Below are positions 27,902 to 40,666 of a stretch of 64,000 nt of DNA, one piece after another. Source of the stretch: Saezia sanguinis (GTDB taxonomy: Bacteria > Pseudomonadota > Gammaproteobacteria > Burkholderiales > Burkholderiaceae_C). How positions within the stretch are numbered: the stretch's first letter is position 1; each line of letters opens with the position of its first letter. A program made the translations under genes and the position numbers. The notes beneath the pieces were generated by a model that saw only the letters and a list, made by a program, of their open reading frames with translations, was not told the DNA's origin and did no database searches. The stretch covers positions 186,001 through 250,000 of the forward strand of contig NZ_PQSP01000003.1 in NCBI RefSeq assembly GCF_003991585.1, written 5' to 3'.

Positions 27902-28867
27902 TTACCTCCTTACACTCACATCCAGCGTGGCATCAGCCAGCAGTTGCACACACAAATCCGCATATGACAGACCTGTGGCCCGTGCCGCCATCGGCACCAG
28001 CGAATGGCTGGTCATCCCTGGCGATGTATTCACTTCCAGCAGATATGGCTTTCGTGTATGGCGGTCAATCATCGCATCCACCCGCCCCCAGCCGCGACAC
28101 TCCAGCACCTGGTATGCCTGCACGGCCAGTTGTTGCAAAACTTCTGTTTCCCCTTGCGGCAGGCTCGCCGGGCATTCGTACTTGGTATCATCCTTGAAGT
28201 ATTTATGCTCATAGTCATAATTACCTTCCGGCGCCACAATGCGAATTACAGGCAATGCCTGCGCTGCCTTGCCGCTGCCGATCACAGCACAGGTCACTTC
28301 ATCGCCTTCAATAAACTGCTCACACAGCACATGACCGTCAAAACGGCTGGCATCGTCAATTGCCGCTTTCAGCATGTCGGCTGCAAGCACTTTGGTCACG
28401 CCAATGGATGAACCTTCGTGCGCCGGCTTGACAATCAAAGGCAGTTTCAGTTTGCTCACAATGCCAGCCAACACCGCTTTATTCACCTCGCTGGCACGCA
28501 CAATTTCATAAGCCGGGGTTGGCAAACCATCGGCCAGCCAGATGCGCTTGGTCATCACCTTATCCATGCTGATAGCTGAAGCCATCACGCCTGAACCGGT
28601 ATAAGGAATTCCCAACACCTCCAGCGCGCCCTGAATCACGCCATCTTCGCCATAGGCACCATGCAGGGCAATGAAACAACGGCTGACGCCAAGCTGTTTC
28701 AGCGACCAGATATCCTGCTCTTTAGGGTCAAAGCGGTGTGCATCCACTCCTTTGGACAACAGCGCGTCCAGCACGCCCTGACCAGACATCAAGGATACTT
28801 CGCGCTCGCCTGACCAGCCGCCCATCAGAACCGCTACTTTGCCAAAAGCTTTTACATCATGGGTCAT
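27902..28867 (-). CDS. ddlB: D-alanine--D-alanine ligase
   Basis: ATP-grasp ligase that makes D-Ala-D-Ala, 321 aa. [17 protein letters not shown] near the start, [21 protein letters not shown], and the magnesium- and product-binding end [15 protein letters not shown] are all present. The Tyr in the GAYGEDG neighbourhood and the lack of a vanA-type loop argue for the ordinary D-Ala-D-Ala enzyme. Its ATG overlaps the murC stop by 4 nt. Confidence 0.97.
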   Translation of the reverse strand: MTHDVKAFGKVAVLMGGWSGEREVSLMSGQGVLDALLSKGVDAHRFDPKEQDIWSLKQLGVSRCFIALHGAYGEDGVIQGALEVLGIPYTGSGVMASAISMDKVMTKRIWLADGLPTPAYEIVRASEVNKAVLAGIVSKLKLPLIVKPAHEGSSIGVTKVLAADMLKAAIDDASRFDGHVLCEQFIEGDEVTCAVIGSGKAAQALPVIRIVAPEGNYDYEHKYFKDDTKYECPASLPQGETEVLQQLAVQAYQVLECRGWGRVDAMIDRHTRKPYLLEVNTSPGMTSHSLVPMAARATGLSYADLCVQLLADATLDVSVRR

Positions 28868-30309
28868 GCTTTTACCCCTTCCTGATTACCGGCATCCGGT
28901 TTCCATCTTTTTTGCGCCAGTTCCATGACACTTCCTGGAACATTGCCAATCGACCCGGCGCCCATGGTCAACACCACATCATCGGCCTGAACCGAATCCA
29001 GAATCGCTTCAGACATTGCGCTGACACCATCCACAAAAACCGGCTCTACTTTCCCGGCCACCCGCACAGCACGCGCCAAAGCGCGCCCATCTGCCGCCAC
29101 AATAGGCTCTTCGCCAGCGGCATACACTTCTGCCAGCATCACCACGTCAGACGTACTGAGCACTTTGACAAAATCTTCAAAACAATCGCGTGTGCGTGTG
29201 TAACGGTGCGGCTGAAACGCCAGTACCAGGCGCCGCCCCGGAAATGCCCCGCGCGCCGCAGCAATGGTTGCCGCCATTTCCACCGGATGGTGGCCATAAT
29301 CATCAATCAACGTAAAGACGCCACCCGTGGGCAATGCCACATCACCATAGCGCTGAAAACGGCGCCCCACACCACCAAACTTGTCCAGCGCCGAAGCAAT
29401 GGCTTCATCCGGTATTTCCAGTTCCGTGCCGATGGCAATGGCTGCCAGCGCATTGTTCACGTTATGCAGCCCCGGCAGATTCAACGTAATCGGCAGGTCA
29501 GGCAGTTGCACACCATTGCGGCGAATCGCCGTGAACTTCATCCGTCCGCCCGGCAATGCTTCAATATCCACCGCCCTGACCTGCGCTGCTTCATCCTGCC
29601 CATAACTCACTACGGGCCGGGAAATCAACGGCAGCACAGAACGTACACCCGGGTCATCAATGCAGACAATCGCAGCACCATAAAACGGCATGCGGTGCAG
29701 AAAGTCCACAAACGCCTGCCGCAGCTTGACCACATCATGCCCATAGGTGTCCATGTGGTCGGCATCAATGTTAGTGACCACCGACATGACCGGATTCAGG
29801 TTCAGGAAAGAAGCATCCGATTCATCGGCTTCCACCACAATATATTCACCGCCACCCAAACGCGCATTCAGGCCAACACTGTTCAGCTTGCCGCCAATCA
29901 CAAAAGTCGGGTCCATGCCTGCTGACGCCAGCACGCTTGCTACCAGGCTGGTGGTGGTGGTTTTGCCGTGTGTGCCGGCAATCGCAATCCCTTTACGCAG
30001 GCGCATTAGTTCCGCCAGCATCACCGCCCGCGGCACCACCGGAATACGCTTATTGCGCGCTGCAATCACTTCCGGGTTGTCGCCATGAACTGCTGTTGAG
30101 GTCACTACCGCATCGGCATTTTCAATATGCTCGGCCGCATGCCCGATCCACACCTTGGCGCCCATGCTGCGCAGTTGATGCACTGCCGCATTCTCAGCCA
30201 GATCGGAACCGGTCACGGTATAGCCCAGGTTTTGCAGCACTTCCGCAATGCCGCTCATGCCTGCACCACCAATACCGACAAAATGAATATGCTCAATGGC
30301 ATGTCTCAT
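28864..30309 (-). CDS. murC: UDP-N-acetylmuramate--L-alanine ligase
   Basis: MurC adds L-Ala to UDP-MurNAc, 481 aa. [17 protein letters not shown] is the N-terminal UDP-binding fold, the ATP loop is [12 protein letters not shown] (about 111-122), [11 protein letters not shown] and [11 protein letters not shown] form the central metal and substrate site, and FQPHRYTRT is the C-terminal signature. Overlaps murG and ddlB by 4 nt each. Confidence 0.98.
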   Translation of the reverse strand: MRHAIEHIHFVGIGGAGMSGIAEVLQNLGYTVTGSDLAENAAVHQLRSMGAKVWIGHAAEHIENADAVVTSTAVHGDNPEVIAARNKRIPVVPRAVMLAELMRLRKGIAIAGTHGKTTTTSLVASVLASAGMDPTFVIGGKLNSVGLNARLGGGEYIVVEADESDASFLNLNPVMSVVTNIDADHMDTYGHDVVKLRQAFVDFLHRMPFYGAAIVCIDDPGVRSVLPLISRPVVSYGQDEAAQVRAVDIEALPGGRMKFTAIRRNGVQLPDLPITLNLPGLHNVNNALAAIAIGTELEIPDEAIASALDKFGGVGRRFQRYGDVALPTGGVFTLIDDYGHHPVEMAATIAAARGAFPGRRLVLAFQPHRYTRTRDCFEDFVKVLSTSDVVMLAEVYAAGEEPIVAADGRALARAVRVAGKVEPVFVDGVSAMSEAILDSVQADDVVLTMGAGSIGNVPGSVMELAQKRWKPDAGNQEGVKA

Positions 30310-31391
30310 AATTTCACTAGCTCCTCACATGCATCCGCCACTTTCTGCGCTGCATTCAGTTTGGCCTGAGCATGGGCTTTCTGTGCCCGCTCCATCAACT
30401 CGTCCCGGCTCAAGGACATCAGCCATTGCGACAGCCCGGCAGCGGTCAATTCACTTTGCTGCACAATCCAGGCCGCTCCCGCTTTCACCAGAAACTGCGC
30501 GTTGGCTGTCTGATGGTCGTCCACCGCATGCGGAAACGGTACAAACAAAGCGGCCGCGCCTACTGCTGCAATTTCAGTCACGGTACTGGCCCCCGAGCGC
30601 GCAATGATCACATCCGCATCGGCATAAGCCTGTGCCGTGTCTTCAATGAACGGTGTCAAATCAGCCTGTACCCCTGCGGCCGCATAACTGGCACGCAATT
30701 CATCAATCTGCTTGGCACCGCTTTGATGCACGGTCTGCGGACGCTGCGCCTCAGGAATCAAGGCCAGCGCCTGCGGCACCATGTCATTAAGTGCTCTGGC
30801 CCCCAGGCTGCCGCCAACCACCAACAGTTTCAAAACACCGGTGCGGCCCTGAAACTGCTTTTCAGGCGCTTGCTGCCGGGTAAACTCTGCTCGTAGCGGG
30901 TTGCCCACGTATTCGCCTTTTGGAAATACATCCGGAAAAGCGGTGAATACCCGTTTGGCAAATTTTGCCAACACCTTGTTTGCCAGCCCGGGAACAGAGT
31001 TCTGCTCGTGCAGAAACAAAGGCTTGCCACGCAAGACGCCCATCATGCCGCCAGGAAACGTGATGTAGCCACCCAGCCCAATCAATACATCAGGCTGCAC
31101 ACGGCCCACAATGCGAAACGCACCGCAAAACGCTTTCAGCAAACGCCAGGGCAGCATCAGCTTGGTTACCAGCCCTTTGCCCCTGAGCCCGCCAAACACC
31201 AGCGCTTCAAAAGCAAAACCCTTGGGCACCACCAGCTTTTCTTCCATGCTGCCCGGAACGCCCAGCCAATGCACCTGCCAGCCACGCTCGCGCAACGCTT
31301 CAGCCACCGCCAGCCCGGGAAAAATATGTCCCCCGGTACCGCCAGCCATAACCAGCGCCGTTTTTGCGGGTGTCTGGTTCCGTTGGCTCAT
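30306..31391 (-). CDS. murG: undecaprenyl-PP-MurNAc-pentapeptide GlcNAc transferase
   Basis: Peripheral inner-membrane GT28 transferase that converts lipid I to lipid II, 361 aa. [16 protein letters not shown] (15-30) is the first glycine loop, [12 protein letters not shown] and VVGGSLGAR further motifs, and [21 protein letters not shown] the UDP-GlcNAc site. In Bordetella MurG serves as a scaffold for the fused Mur ligases (published work), relevant since this window also has the MurE-MurF fusion. Overlaps ftsW by 4 nt. Confidence 0.97.
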   Translation of the reverse strand: MSQRNQTPAKTALVMAGGTGGHIFPGLAVAEALRERGWQVHWLGVPGSMEEKLVVPKGFAFEALVFGGLRGKGLVTKLMLPWRLLKAFCGAFRIVGRVQPDVLIGLGGYITFPGGMMGVLRGKPLFLHEQNSVPGLANKVLAKFAKRVFTAFPDVFPKGEYVGNPLRAEFTRQQAPEKQFQGRTGVLKLLVVGGSLGARALNDMVPQALALIPEAQRPQTVHQSGAKQIDELRASYAAAGVQADLTPFIEDTAQAYADADVIIARSGASTVTEIAAVGAAALFVPFPHAVDDHQTANAQFLVKAGAAWIVQQSELTAAGLSQWLMSLSRDELMERAQKAHAQAKLNAAQKVADACEELVKL

Positions 31392-32662
31392 TTGCTTTCT
31401 CCCCGCATCATCGCGCGGTTTTCCATGTCAATGCGCAACACCATGCCAATGGCAATCAGATTCATCAAAATGGCTGACCCGCCATAACTGATCAGCGGCA
31501 AAGTCAGCCCTTTGGTCGGCAACGCGCCCAGATTTACGCCAATATTGATAAACGCCTGAAACCCCATCCAGAGCGCCACACCCTGCGCCACCAGACCGGC
31601 AAACACCCTATCCAGCGCAATGGCCTGTCGGCCAATGTAAATCATGCGCCGCGTCAGCCAGAAGAAGGCAATGATCATCGCCACCACGCCAATGAAGCCC
31701 AGCTCTTCCCCAATCACCGCAACCAGAAAATCCGTATGCGGCTCAGGCAACCAGTTCAGTTTTTCCATGCTCGAGCCCAGCCCGACGCCAAACAGCATGC
31801 CACGCCCCAGCGCCATCAATGCATGTGTTAACTGATAGCTCTTACCGAATACATTCTGTGCGCTCCACGGGTCCAGATAGGCAAAAATACGTTCCCGCCG
31901 CCAGTCAGACAGCGCAATCATCAGCACAAACGCCAGCACCAGCACCGCCGCCATTAAAAAGAACATGCGTCCGTTAACACCGCCTAAAAATAAAATACCC
32001 ATGGAAATGATGGCAATCACCAGAAAAGCGCCCATATCCGGTTCGGCCAAAATCAGGCCGCCCATCAGCGCAATTGCCACCACCATGGGCGTGACGGCCC
32101 TGAAGAAGCGCTCCTTCACTTCCATCTTGCGTACCATGTAGTTGCTGGCATACAGCACCACAGCAAACTTGGCCAGCTCTGACGGCTGGAAATTCATCAC
32201 CCCCAGAGAAACCCAGCGTTTGGCACCATTGATATCGCGCCCGATGAACAGCACCAGAATCAGCCCCACGATTGAGAGCATGAAGATCCACGGTGCCGCT
32301 TTTTCCCACAGCTTCACCGGAATCAGCAGCATAAAGCCCAAAGCAACGGCACCTACACCAATGGAAATTGCGTGCTTAATGAGAAAATAGAACGAAGACC
32401 GGCTTTCAAAGCGAGGACCGTCTGACAGCGCCACCGTGGCGGAATACACCATTACCGTGCCAAATACCAGCAGCCCGATAATGACCCACAGCAGCGTCTG
32501 ATCAAACCTGTGCACCCTGGACTGGGTTGTGCTCTGCGGCAACCAGGCACTGGCGCCACCACGCACAGGAATCACCACCTTATCTTCGCCGGTACCGCCC
32601 AGCCAGCCCTGCAACCGGCTCCACAGTCCGCCAGAGGTTGCGGTTCTTGACACTGTCGCCAT
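31388..32662 (-). CDS. ftsW: SEDS peptidoglycan glycosyltransferase FtsW
   Basis: Septal cell-wall polymerase of the SEDS family that works with FtsI, 424 aa. A cytoplasmic N-terminal extension of about 55 residues precedes about ten transmembrane helices. [18 protein letters not shown], the large extracellular loop with [22 protein letters not shown].. and the end motif [22 protein letters not shown] mark the family. The start codon overlaps the murD stop by one base (TAATG). Confidence 0.97.
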   Translation of the reverse strand: MATVSRTATSGGLWSRLQGWLGGTGEDKVVIPVRGGASAWLPQSTTQSRVHRFDQTLLWVIIGLLVFGTVMVYSATVALSDGPRFESRSSFYFLIKHAISIGVGAVALGFMLLIPVKLWEKAAPWIFMLSIVGLILVLFIGRDINGAKRWVSLGVMNFQPSELAKFAVVLYASNYMVRKMEVKERFFRAVTPMVVAIALMGGLILAEPDMGAFLVIAIISMGILFLGGVNGRMFFLMAAVLVLAFVLMIALSDWRRERIFAYLDPWSAQNVFGKSYQLTHALMALGRGMLFGVGLGSSMEKLNWLPEPHTDFLVAVIGEELGFIGVVAMIIAFFWLTRRMIYIGRQAIALDRVFAGLVAQGVALWMGFQAFINIGVNLGALPTKGLTLPLISYGGSAILMNLIAIGMVLRIDMENRAMMRGESK

Positions 32663-34464
32663 TACTGCCAGCCCCCCATCACCTGCCCCTGGTCTTCGGC
32701 CAGCTCATGCACGGCATTGACAAATGCCTTGGCACGCTCGGCGTAATTTTTGAACATATCCAGACTGGCACACGCAGGCGACATCAGCACCACATCACCA
32801 GACACTGCTTCCTTGGCGCACAGGCGCACCGCTTCATCCATCGAACCGGCATGCAGCATCGGCACACCGGTATCTGCCAGTGCGGCTTCAATAACAGGCG
32901 CATCACGCCCGATCAGCACGGCTGTGCGCACATGCTGCTGCACCAATGGAACCAAAGGCGAAAAATCCTGCCCCTTGCCGTCTCCACCCAGAATCACCAC
33001 AATGCGGTGGTCCACACCCAGGCCGGCCAGAGCCGCCACGGTGGCCCCCACGTTGGTGCCCTTGCTGTCATCAAAATACTCAACGCCATTGACAATCGCC
33101 ACCGACTCAACACGGTGCGACTCGCCACGGTATTCACGCAGGCCAAACAGCATCGGCGCCATTTCACACCCGATGCTGCTTGCCAGCGCCAGTGCCGCCA
33201 GCGCATTGGATGCGTTATGCCGCCCTCTGATGCGCAACGCATCCACCGGCATTAAACGCTGCCATGCGACAGCCTGAGCATCCATGCGTGTTTCATCCGC
33301 CGCTGCCGCCTGAACCAGCCATGGAAAGCCGCCATCGTCTGCAATGCCGAAATCTCCTGCCACCACCGGAACATCCAGGCCAAATGTCACCATGCGTGGC
33401 GCCATATCTTTAGGCTGGCTCTTGGAGCGGCCACGGCGCTTGGTCTGGCTGTCGGCTTCTGCCACCTGGGCCTGCGGTTTAAAATCCATAACCATCGCAT
33501 CATCACGGTTCAACACACGCGTGGTATGGGCACCAAAGATATGCCCCTTGGCAGCCGCATAAGCCTGCATTGAGCCATGCCAGTCCAGATGATCCTGCGT
33601 CAGGTTCAAAATTGTTGCTGCAGCCGGATCAAAATTCTTAACACCATCCAGTTGAAAGCTGGAAAGCTCCAGCACCCAGACTTCAGGCAATGCATCGGCA
33701 TCCAACTGCTGCGCCAGCATATCCAGCATGGCAGGGCCGATATTGCCCGCAGCCATCACCGATTTACCGGCACGCTCAACCAGCAAAGCCGTCAAAGCGG
33801 TTACCGTTGTTTTGCCATTGGTGCCTGTCACGGCAATCACCTTGGGCACATAACCTACCGGCTGCGGTGGCACCGGAACAAACACCGGCTCATCTTCCGT
33901 ATCGTCCGAAGTCTCTTCAAATTCACCGTCCGGCAGCTCTACCACAATACCGCTGTGATCACCATCTGCCAGGTTCTCATCAAAAGCCGGGGTCATGCCT
34001 TCTGCCAAAACATCGGCTGTTGTCGTTTCCGTGCCGGCTGCCAGCACATCAGGCTCTGAAGCCAACTGCAACATTTCTTCTGCTTGCTGCCGCAACTGTT
34101 CCTGATGAATCTGGGCCAACGCTTCTGTAAACAGCTCCAGCTCACCCATCACTTCAATATCCTGCTCATGCGCAGCCTGCAACAGCGCCTTCACATCCGC
34201 CTGCCCGGGAAACAGCCCCGGACTGCGCAAAACACGTGTTATCCTCTGGCCCTCTTTGGCAGCCAGCAAACGGGCGGCATCCAGCGGGCCGCTGATAAAC
34301 TCGACATCCGGAACCAATGCACGCAAATCCTGCAAACCGGGTGGCGTTTCTCGTGTATCTGCCACACGAATCACTGCCCCACAGCGCACTGCCCAGCGCG
34401 CCATGGAAAGCCCGGAAATACCCAGACCCAAAATCAGCAATTGTTGTCCTTGCAGATACTGCAC
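32662..34464 (-). CDS. murD: UDP-MurNAc-L-alanine--D-glutamate ligase with large insertions
   Basis: MurD, 600 aa against about 440-500 for most. [14 protein letters not shown] opens the N-terminal domain; the ATP loop GTNGKT is at 214-219, whereas it lies near 110 in E. coli. The extra part, about 112-208, is Gln/Glu-rich then acidic and Pro-rich ([17 protein letters not shown]) and looks disordered. A second, basic insert (about 327-355, with KRRGRSK) interrupts the central domain. [27 protein letters not shown] and [11 protein letters not shown] are intact, so the enzyme should be active. GTG start at 34464 with GAGG 6 nt upstream, 3 nt after mraY. Confidence 0.95.
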   Translation of the reverse strand: MQYLQGQQLLILGLGISGLSMARWAVRCGAVIRVADTRETPPGLQDLRALVPDVEFISGPLDAARLLAAKEGQRITRVLRSPGLFPGQADVKALLQAAHEQDIEVMGELELFTEALAQIHQEQLRQQAEEMLQLASEPDVLAAGTETTTADVLAEGMTPAFDENLADGDHSGIVVELPDGEFEETSDDTEDEPVFVPVPPQPVGYVPKVIAVTGTNGKTTVTALTALLVERAGKSVMAAGNIGPAMLDMLAQQLDADALPEVWVLELSSFQLDGVKNFDPAAATILNLTQDHLDWHGSMQAYAAAKGHIFGAHTTRVLNRDDAMVMDFKPQAQVAEADSQTKRRGRSKSQPKDMAPRMVTFGLDVPVVAGDFGIADDGGFPWLVQAAAADETRMDAQAVAWQRLMPVDALRIRGRHNASNALAALALASSIGCEMAPMLFGLREYRGESHRVESVAIVNGVEYFDDSKGTNVGATVAALAGLGVDHRIVVILGGDGKGQDFSPLVPLVQQHVRTAVLIGRDAPVIEAALADTGVPMLHAGSMDEAVRLCAKEAVSGDVVLMSPACASLDMFKNYAERAKAFVNAVHELAEDQGQVMGGWQ

Positions 34465-34467
34465 TCT

Positions 34468-35646
34468 TTACCTCAGCTTCAACGTTGACAAACCAATCAG
34501 ACACAACAGGATCGTAATGATCCAAAACCGGATCACGACCTGCGTTTCCTTCCAGCCGGATTTTTCAAAGTGGTGATGCAACGGCGCCATTTTCAACAAC
34601 CTGCGCCCTTCGCCATACACCCGTTTGGTCATCTTGAAATACACCACCTGCGCCATCACCGAAAGTGCTTCAGCCACAAAAATGCCGCCCATGATCGCCA
34701 GAACAATCTCTTGACGCACGATAACGGCAATAGTTCCCAGCGCTCCACCTAAAGCCAGTGCGCCCACATCACCCATGAACACCTGCGCCGGATACGCATT
34801 GAACCACAGGAACCCCAGGCCAGCCCCGGACAAGGCACCACAAAACACCAGCAGTTCCGTTGCACCCGGAATGTGAGGAAACAACAGGTAATTGGCATAT
34901 GCCGAACTGCCCACCACATAGGCAAACACACCTAAAGCCGCACCCACCATCGCCACCGGCATGATCGCCAGCCCATCCAGGCCGTCAGTCAGGTTGACGG
35001 CATTGCCGGTTCCGACAATCACCAGATATGTCAGGATAATGAAACCGGCCACGCCCAGCGGATAGCGCACGGTTTTGAAAAACGGCACGGTCAGGTCGGC
35101 ATGATCCGGCAGATCCAGCGTAAAACCGGATTTCACCCAATTAATAAACAGTTCAAACACATGTTCATTGGAGCCGCCAGATACCGCAAATGCCAGATAA
35201 AAGGCCGCCATAATACCGATGATGGACATCCACAGGTATTTGTCACGCGAACGCATGCCTTCAGGGTCTTTATGCACCACCTTGCGCCAGTCATCCATCC
35301 AGCCAATCGCACCAAACCCCAGCATCACCGCCAGCACCACCCAGATAAACCGGTTGGACAGATCGGCCCACAGCAAAACAGACAGCGTGATGGAAATCAG
35401 AATCAGCACCCCGCCCATGGTAGGGGTGCCGCTTTTGACCAAATGCTCCTGAATGCCATAGCTGCGAATCGGTTGCCCAATCTTCAAAGACGTCAGATAA
35501 CGGATCACCCATGGCCCGAAAAACCAGCCGATGAACATGCCGGTCATGGCAGCCATGACCGCCCTGAACGTCAGGTACTGGAACAGGCGCAAAAATCCCA
35601 ATGCCGGGAACATATCCTGCAGCCAGGAGGCCAGACTAAGCAGCAT
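34468..35646 (-). CDS. mraY: phospho-MurNAc-pentapeptide translocase
   Basis: MraY makes lipid I at the inner membrane, 392 aa, about ten transmembrane helices. SGTPTMGG on loop 1, MDDWRK with the paired Asp residues, [10 protein letters not shown], and the late HHHFEKSGW loop are diagnostic. The frame is open 18 codons upstream inside murE-murF, but the ATG at 35646 has a full AAGGAGGT 5 nt ahead, which decides it. It overlaps the murE-murF 3' end by 11 nt. Confidence 0.98.
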   Translation of the reverse strand: MLLSLASWLQDMFPALGFLRLFQYLTFRAVMAAMTGMFIGWFFGPWVIRYLTSLKIGQPIRSYGIQEHLVKSGTPTMGGVLILISITLSVLLWADLSNRFIWVVLAVMLGFGAIGWMDDWRKVVHKDPEGMRSRDKYLWMSIIGIMAAFYLAFAVSGGSNEHVFELFINWVKSGFTLDLPDHADLTVPFFKTVRYPLGVAGFIILTYLVIVGTGNAVNLTDGLDGLAIMPVAMVGAALGVFAYVVGSSAYANYLLFPHIPGATELLVFCGALSGAGLGFLWFNAYPAQVFMGDVGALALGGALGTIAVIVRQEIVLAIMGGIFVAEALSVMAQVVYFKMTKRVYGEGRRLLKMAPLHHHFEKSGWKETQVVIRFWIITILLCLIGLSTLKLR

Positions 35647-38581
35647 GGGCACCTCCTTGAGTAACTGCAGAAGACTTGTCGCGTAACTGCTGTACGACAC
35701 GCTCCATGCGCATAACCCGTGAACCTTTCACCAAAATACTGGCATAACGCCCAACTTCATCGGATAAAGCGGCAGCCAGTTGTACGGCATCATCAAAATG
35801 CCGGGCGTCATCACCAAAAACCTTGACCGACTCTGCCACCAGCGGCCCGGCGCCCCAAAGTGCCGCCACACCGCGCTCGCGTGCATACGCACCCACCTCG
35901 CGATGGAACTCGGCCCCCTGTGTGCCCACTTCGCCCATTTCACCCAGCACCAGCAAGGCCGGCTGCGGCAAAGCCGCCAGCACGTCAATGGCGGCACGCA
36001 CAGAATCCGGGTTGGCGTTATACGCATCGTTAATCAGAGTGACCTTGCGTCCTGCAAACTGCACCACCTCAACCTGTGAGCGACCACTAACGGGCACAAA
36101 TGCATCCAGCCCGGCACCAATCGTCTGCAACGGCACCCCGGCACTCTGTGTGCAGGCGGTGGCTGCCAGTGCATTTTTCACATTATGCAAACCGGCACAA
36201 TACAGCCTGCACTGAACGCTGTCTTGCTGCACATGCAGATTCGATTGCAGCACCAGTTGCCAGGCATCCTGATCCCACCCGGCCTGCGCAGTCACATTCG
36301 CCTGATGCGCAGCATCCAGTGCAAAGGTTGCCACAGAGCGCCCATGCGCCATGTCCTTCCACAGCGGGGTATATGCATCATCTGCCGGAAAAACGGCGGT
36401 ACCGCCTTGCGGCAGTGCATCAATCACCCGCCCATTCTCATGCGCCACCGCTTCCACCGTTTTCATGAACTCCTGATGCTCGCGCTGGGCATTGTTCACC
36501 AGAGCGATGGTCGGTTTAACGATGGTGGCCAGATAATCAATCTCGCCAGGATGGTTCATACCCAGTTCAAACACAGCCACTTCATGATGGGCACGCAAAC
36601 GCAGCACCATCAACGGCACGCCAATGGCATTGTTTAAATTGCCCTGCGTTGACAGTGCCGCATCACTCTTCCACAGGCGCAAAATGCTGGCAATCATCTG
36701 TGTGGTGGTGGTTTTGCCATTGCTGCCCGTTACCGCAATCACAGGCAATGACCAGCAGGCGCGCCAGCCACTGGCAAGTGCTCCCAATGCTTTCAGGCTA
36801 TCGGCAACTTCCAGCCCGGCAACACCGGCTTCAGCAATGCCTCTTTGTGCCAGCACGGCAACGGCACCCTGCTCTTTGGCCTGTGCCAAAAAGTCATGCG
36901 CATCAAAATTTTCACCCTTTAATGCCACAAACAGGTCACCTGCCTGCAATGTACGGGTATCGGTATGCACGCGCGAGAACACCATATCGCCGTCGCCATG
37001 CAAACGTGCGCTCACGCCTTGCGACTGCAACAACGCCTGCGCCTGCCTGAGCGTCATCATGCCGTTGGCAGGCAATGCTTTTTGATCTGGCTGGCGTAAA
37101 GTGTTCAGCACCTGGGAGGCCATTTCGGCATCAGAAAAAGGGTAGCGCACGCCTTTCACTTCCTGATAGCTCTCATGCCCTTTTCCGGCAAGTACAACCA
37201 CATCCTGCGCACTGGCATGTTGCAGCGCCCATGCAATGGCCTGGCGCCTGTCAACCTCAACATGCACATGCTCACCTGATGCAATCCCTGCCACAACCTG
37301 CTGGATGATGTCAAACGCATCTTCATGGCGCGGGTTATCACTCGTTACCACCATGTCATCAGCATATTGCTGCACCACATGCCCCATCAGGGGTCGCTTG
37401 GTTGCATCGCGGTTACCACCACAGCCAAACACACACCACAAGCGCCCGCCACGCGCCTGCGCCAGCGGATGCAATGCCTGCAACACATTCGCCAGCGCAT
37501 CCGGCGTGTGTGCATAATCCACAACCACCTTGGGCACATCCTCGTGTAGGGCAAATACATTCTGCATACGCCCCGGCACTGGCGTCAGTGCGCTAAATGC
37601 TTGGGCAATCTGATGCAGGCTGTAACCCATGGCGCGTAAAGCACCGGCAATTCCCAATAAATTGGATACGTTATAGTCACCCATCAGATGGGTTTGAACC
37701 TGCACCTGCTCAGCGCCTTCGGTCAGGACAAAATGAATGCCCGAATCGGTATGCGCCAGGTTCCTGGCCTGTAAGCGTGCCTGCGGGTGCCCCAGGCGCG
37801 AATAGGTATACAGATTATCTGGGTTCCAGGTGCCGGCAAGTTCCGCCGCCAGTTCTGCACCATGCGCGTCATCCACATTGATCACGGCAGACTGCAGCCC
37901 AGGCATATCAAACAAACTGCGCTTGGCCTGCCAATACGCCTGCATGCTGTGGTGATAGTCCAGATGGTCCTGCGTCACATTGGTCAGTAACGCCACCTTG
38001 ACACGGATGTTGTCAAAACGGTGTTCTGCCAGCCCGATGGAAGATGCCTCCATGGCGCAGGCCTTCACGCCCTGCCCGACCAATGAACGCAACACCTGAT
38101 GAATACGGATCGGGTCCGGCGTCGTCAGGGCCGAAGGCTCCAGATGATCCAGCGTGCCAACGCCCAGCGTTCCAATCATGCCGCAGGCATGATCAAGCAC
38201 GGTCAACGCCTGTGCCATCCACCACGCTGTTGATGTTTTGCCATTGGTTCCAGTAATCGCCAGCACATCCAACTGTTCGCTGGGAAAACCATAGTAATGC
38301 GCCGCAATGGCAGCCATGGCTGTTTTCAGCCCGGGGTACAAAGCCACGCGTGAATCCTGATGCCAGGGCCACTGGTGCGCCTCATGCTCTTCCACCAAAC
38401 ACGCTGCCGCCCCCTGGCTCAAAACCTGTTCCACAAAACGACGGCCATCCACGGCTGCCCCCGGCCACGCGATGAAGCCATCGCCAGGCATAACCTGACG
38501 ACTGTCCACGCTCAAATGGCCGTTTTGCACCTGTTGATGCAGCCACTCGGCAGCCAGCAAAGGTGTGCGCACGATATTCAT
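35636..38581 (-). CDS. murE-murF: MurE-MurF fusion ligase
   Basis: Single 981-aa chain with two Mur ligases: it should add meso-diaminopimelate and then D-Ala-D-Ala to the UDP-MurNAc peptide. MurE part about 1-500: ATP loop GTNGKT (111-116), [10 protein letters not shown], and DNPR (415-418), the motif for diaminopimelate. MurF part about 508-981: ATP loop GSNGKT (619-624), [21 protein letters not shown]. The linker is short. Both active sites look complete. The fusion is known in Bordetella and some other Burkholderiales; it keeps the usual murE-murF order. Confidence 0.97.
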   Translation of the reverse strand: MNIVRTPLLAAEWLHQQVQNGHLSVDSRQVMPGDGFIAWPGAAVDGRRFVEQVLSQGAAACLVEEHEAHQWPWHQDSRVALYPGLKTAMAAIAAHYYGFPSEQLDVLAITGTNGKTSTAWWMAQALTVLDHACGMIGTLGVGTLDHLEPSALTTPDPIRIHQVLRSLVGQGVKACAMEASSIGLAEHRFDNIRVKVALLTNVTQDHLDYHHSMQAYWQAKRSLFDMPGLQSAVINVDDAHGAELAAELAGTWNPDNLYTYSRLGHPQARLQARNLAHTDSGIHFVLTEGAEQVQVQTHLMGDYNVSNLLGIAGALRAMGYSLHQIAQAFSALTPVPGRMQNVFALHEDVPKVVVDYAHTPDALANVLQALHPLAQARGGRLWCVFGCGGNRDATKRPLMGHVVQQYADDMVVTSDNPRHEDAFDIIQQVVAGIASGEHVHVEVDRRQAIAWALQHASAQDVVVLAGKGHESYQEVKGVRYPFSDAEMASQVLNTLRQPDQKALPANGMMTLRQAQALLQSQGVSARLHGDGDMVFSRVHTDTRTLQAGDLFVALKGENFDAHDFLAQAKEQGAVAVLAQRGIAEAGVAGLEVADSLKALGALASGWRACWSLPVIAVTGSNGKTTTTQMIASILRLWKSDAALSTQGNLNNAIGVPLMVLRLRAHHEVAVFELGMNHPGEIDYLATIVKPTIALVNNAQREHQEFMKTVEAVAHENGRVIDALPQGGTAVFPADDAYTPLWKDMAHGRSVATFALDAAHQANVTAQAGWDQDAWQLVLQSNLHVQQDSVQCRLYCAGLHNVKNALAATACTQSAGVPLQTIGAGLDAFVPVSGRSQVEVVQFAGRKVTLINDAYNANPDSVRAAIDVLAALPQPALLVLGEMGEVGTQGAEFHREVGAYARERGVAALWGAGPLVAESVKVFGDDARHFDDAVQLAAALSDEVGRYASILVKGSRVMRMERVVQQLRDKSSAVTQGGAHAA

Positions 38582-40335
38582 GGCTGCCTCCTTGCCGCCT
38601 GCTGCCCCTGGCCTGTGCCTGCTAACTGTAACGGCTGGTCAGGCAACACCCCCAGCAAACGCAAAGACTGCTGCACCACCTGGGCAAATACCGGCCCGGA
38701 AACAGCACCGCCGTAATAAACACCGTCGCTGGGCTCATCAATCATCACGGCCACAACGATGCGAGGCTGGTTGATCGGCGCAATGCCCACAAACCAGGAA
38801 CGGTACTTGCCTGTACCGTAACCGCCAGCGCCTGATTTGATGGCCGTTCCGCTCTTGCCGCCAACGGCATACCCTTGTGTTTGCGCCTTGGTCCCCGCAC
38901 CGCCAGGCAAAGTGACCATGTGCAGCATTTCACGTATTTCTGCGGCCGTCTCGGGTGTGAATACACGCACGCCCTGCACCGGATGGTCATTGCGCAACAA
39001 AGACAATGGAATGATATCGCCATCACGGGCAAATGCCGTATACGCATGTGCCAGTTGCAGCAAAGATACCGACAGGCCATAACCATAAGCCTGCGTTGCC
39101 TGCTCAATCGGGCGCCAGCTCTTGTAGGGCCGCAAACGACCCAATGCCGCACCCGGAAAACCGATCTGCGGCTTTTGCCCGAAGCCCAATTCCGTGAATG
39201 TTTCCCACATTTCACGTGGCGTCATCTGCATCGCAATGCTCACCACGCCGATATTGCTGGACTTTTGAATGACCTGCTGCACAGTCAACTGAGGATAATT
39301 GGCCACGTCACGGATCACCTTGCCACCCACCACCACACTGCCCGGCGAGGTTTTGATCACTGTCGTCGGCTTGACAATGCCCAAATCCAGCGCACGGCCC
39401 ACCACAATCGGCTTCATGGTGGAACCCGGCTCAAACGTATCGGTGACAGCACGGTTGCGCAGGGAGGAGCCCTGCAGATTTTCACGTGTATTGGGATCGT
39501 AGCTGGGGTAATTTACCAGCGCCAGAATTTCACCGGTCCGCACATCAATGATCACAATGCTGCCGCTTTGAGCCCGGTGCAATTTAACGGCATCACTCAA
39601 CAATTGATAGGCATAATATTGAATGCGCGCATCAATGGAGAGCTGGATATCCTTGCCATTGACCGGATTGACCCGTTCTTCTGCAGAGCCAACCGGCCTG
39701 CCCATGCGGTCCTGAATAAAGCGCTCCGATCCGGCCTTGCCCACCAGCAGGTCATTGAACGCGAGTTCCATTCCTTCCTGGCCCAGGTCTTCCACATTGG
39801 TAAAACCAACCACGTGCGCGGTTGCTTCCTTGCCCGGATAACTGCGCTGGTACTCATTACGTGCATAAATACCTTTAATCCCTAACGCCATCACCTGCTC
39901 AGCCAGCTCGTGCCCGGCCAAGCGCTTGAGCCATACAAACTCGCGCTTGCGCTCTCCTGAGCCCGGATCCAGCCTCACACGCAGTGCATCCTCACTCATC
40001 CCCAGCAGGGCGGCCAATTGCTTCATTTGTGCGTCTGTGATATGGAGCTCGGCAGGAGACGCCCACAAACTGGGGGTTTCAATGCTGAACCCCAGCGGAA
40101 TGCCGTTGCGGTCCTGAATCACGCCGCGGCTGGCTGGCAGCGGCAAGGTACGCACATAACGCATATCCGCCTGGTTCTGGTAAAACTCATACTGATAAAG
40201 CTGAATCCAGGCTGCACGCGCTGTCAATACCGTAAAGCCCAGCGCCAGGCACACAATGATAAAGCGTGAACGCCATACCGGCGTGCGTGATGCCAGCAAC
40301 GGGCTCTTGGTATAGTACACACCATGGCTACTCAT
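38578..40335 (-). CDS. ftsI: septal transpeptidase FtsI (PBP3)
   Basis: Class B penicillin-binding protein, 585 aa. Transmembrane anchor at about 23-45, a non-catalytic dimerisation domain, then the transpeptidase with STMK (active Ser305), SSN (359-361) and KSGT (494-497). The frame is open 10 codons upstream, but the ATG at 40335 has GAGGAGG 6 nt ahead. It overlaps ftsL by 8 nt and the murE-murF start by 4 nt. The C-terminus is a Gln/Ala-rich tail. Confidence 0.98.
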   Translation of the reverse strand: MSSHGVYYTKSPLLASRTPVWRSRFIIVCLALGFTVLTARAAWIQLYQYEFYQNQADMRYVRTLPLPASRGVIQDRNGIPLGFSIETPSLWASPAELHITDAQMKQLAALLGMSEDALRVRLDPGSGERKREFVWLKRLAGHELAEQVMALGIKGIYARNEYQRSYPGKEATAHVVGFTNVEDLGQEGMELAFNDLLVGKAGSERFIQDRMGRPVGSAEERVNPVNGKDIQLSIDARIQYYAYQLLSDAVKLHRAQSGSIVIIDVRTGEILALVNYPSYDPNTRENLQGSSLRNRAVTDTFEPGSTMKPIVVGRALDLGIVKPTTVIKTSPGSVVVGGKVIRDVANYPQLTVQQVIQKSSNIGVVSIAMQMTPREMWETFTELGFGQKPQIGFPGAALGRLRPYKSWRPIEQATQAYGYGLSVSLLQLAHAYTAFARDGDIIPLSLLRNDHPVQGVRVFTPETAAEIREMLHMVTLPGGAGTKAQTQGYAVGGKSGTAIKSGAGGYGTGKYRSWFVGIAPINQPRIVVAVMIDEPSDGVYYGGAVSGPVFAQVVQQSLRLLGVLPDQPLQLAGTGQGQQAARRQP

Positions 40336-40666
40336 GATGTGCCTCCTCTTCACGGATACGCACATTCAGCGGCAACTGCGGCACATATCCGGCAAGCGCA
40401 CGCTGGTCCCTGGGAACAAACTCCGTCACACCCAACGTCGCCGGCACCATCTGCAGCACAGCGTGTGCATTTTGCTCAATGCGCCCCGGCGCTACCAGGC
40501 TCTGGCGCTCCTGCTGCAGGCGTTTGTAATCCAGATCCAGCTCATTCTGTGCGGTGTTTTCACCCGCAAGCGCTGTATACAGCAAACGCCCCTCGTGTGT
40601 GGAATACACCAATGCCAACCCACTTGCCAGAACAGCCAATAACAGAAGCACATTGAGCTTGGTCAT
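40328..40666 (-). CDS. ftsL: cell division protein FtsL
   Basis: Small bitopic divisome protein, 112 aa. One transmembrane helix at about 4-22 ([18 protein letters not shown]), then a periplasmic helical region about 35-75 suitable for a coiled coil with FtsB. Sequence conservation is low; identity rests on size, topology and its place between rsmH and ftsI, overlapping both. Confidence 0.93.
   Translation of the reverse strand: MTKLNVLLLLAVLASGLALVYSTHEGRLLYTALAGENTAQNELDLDYKRLQQERQSLVAPGRIEQNAHAVLQMVPATLGVTEFVPRDQRALAGYVPQLPLNVRIREEEAHHE

Noticed and set aside
28738..29925. 395-codon plus-strand frame opposite murC
   Set aside because: Antisense of an unmistakable murC; His/Arg-rich shadow with no start signal.
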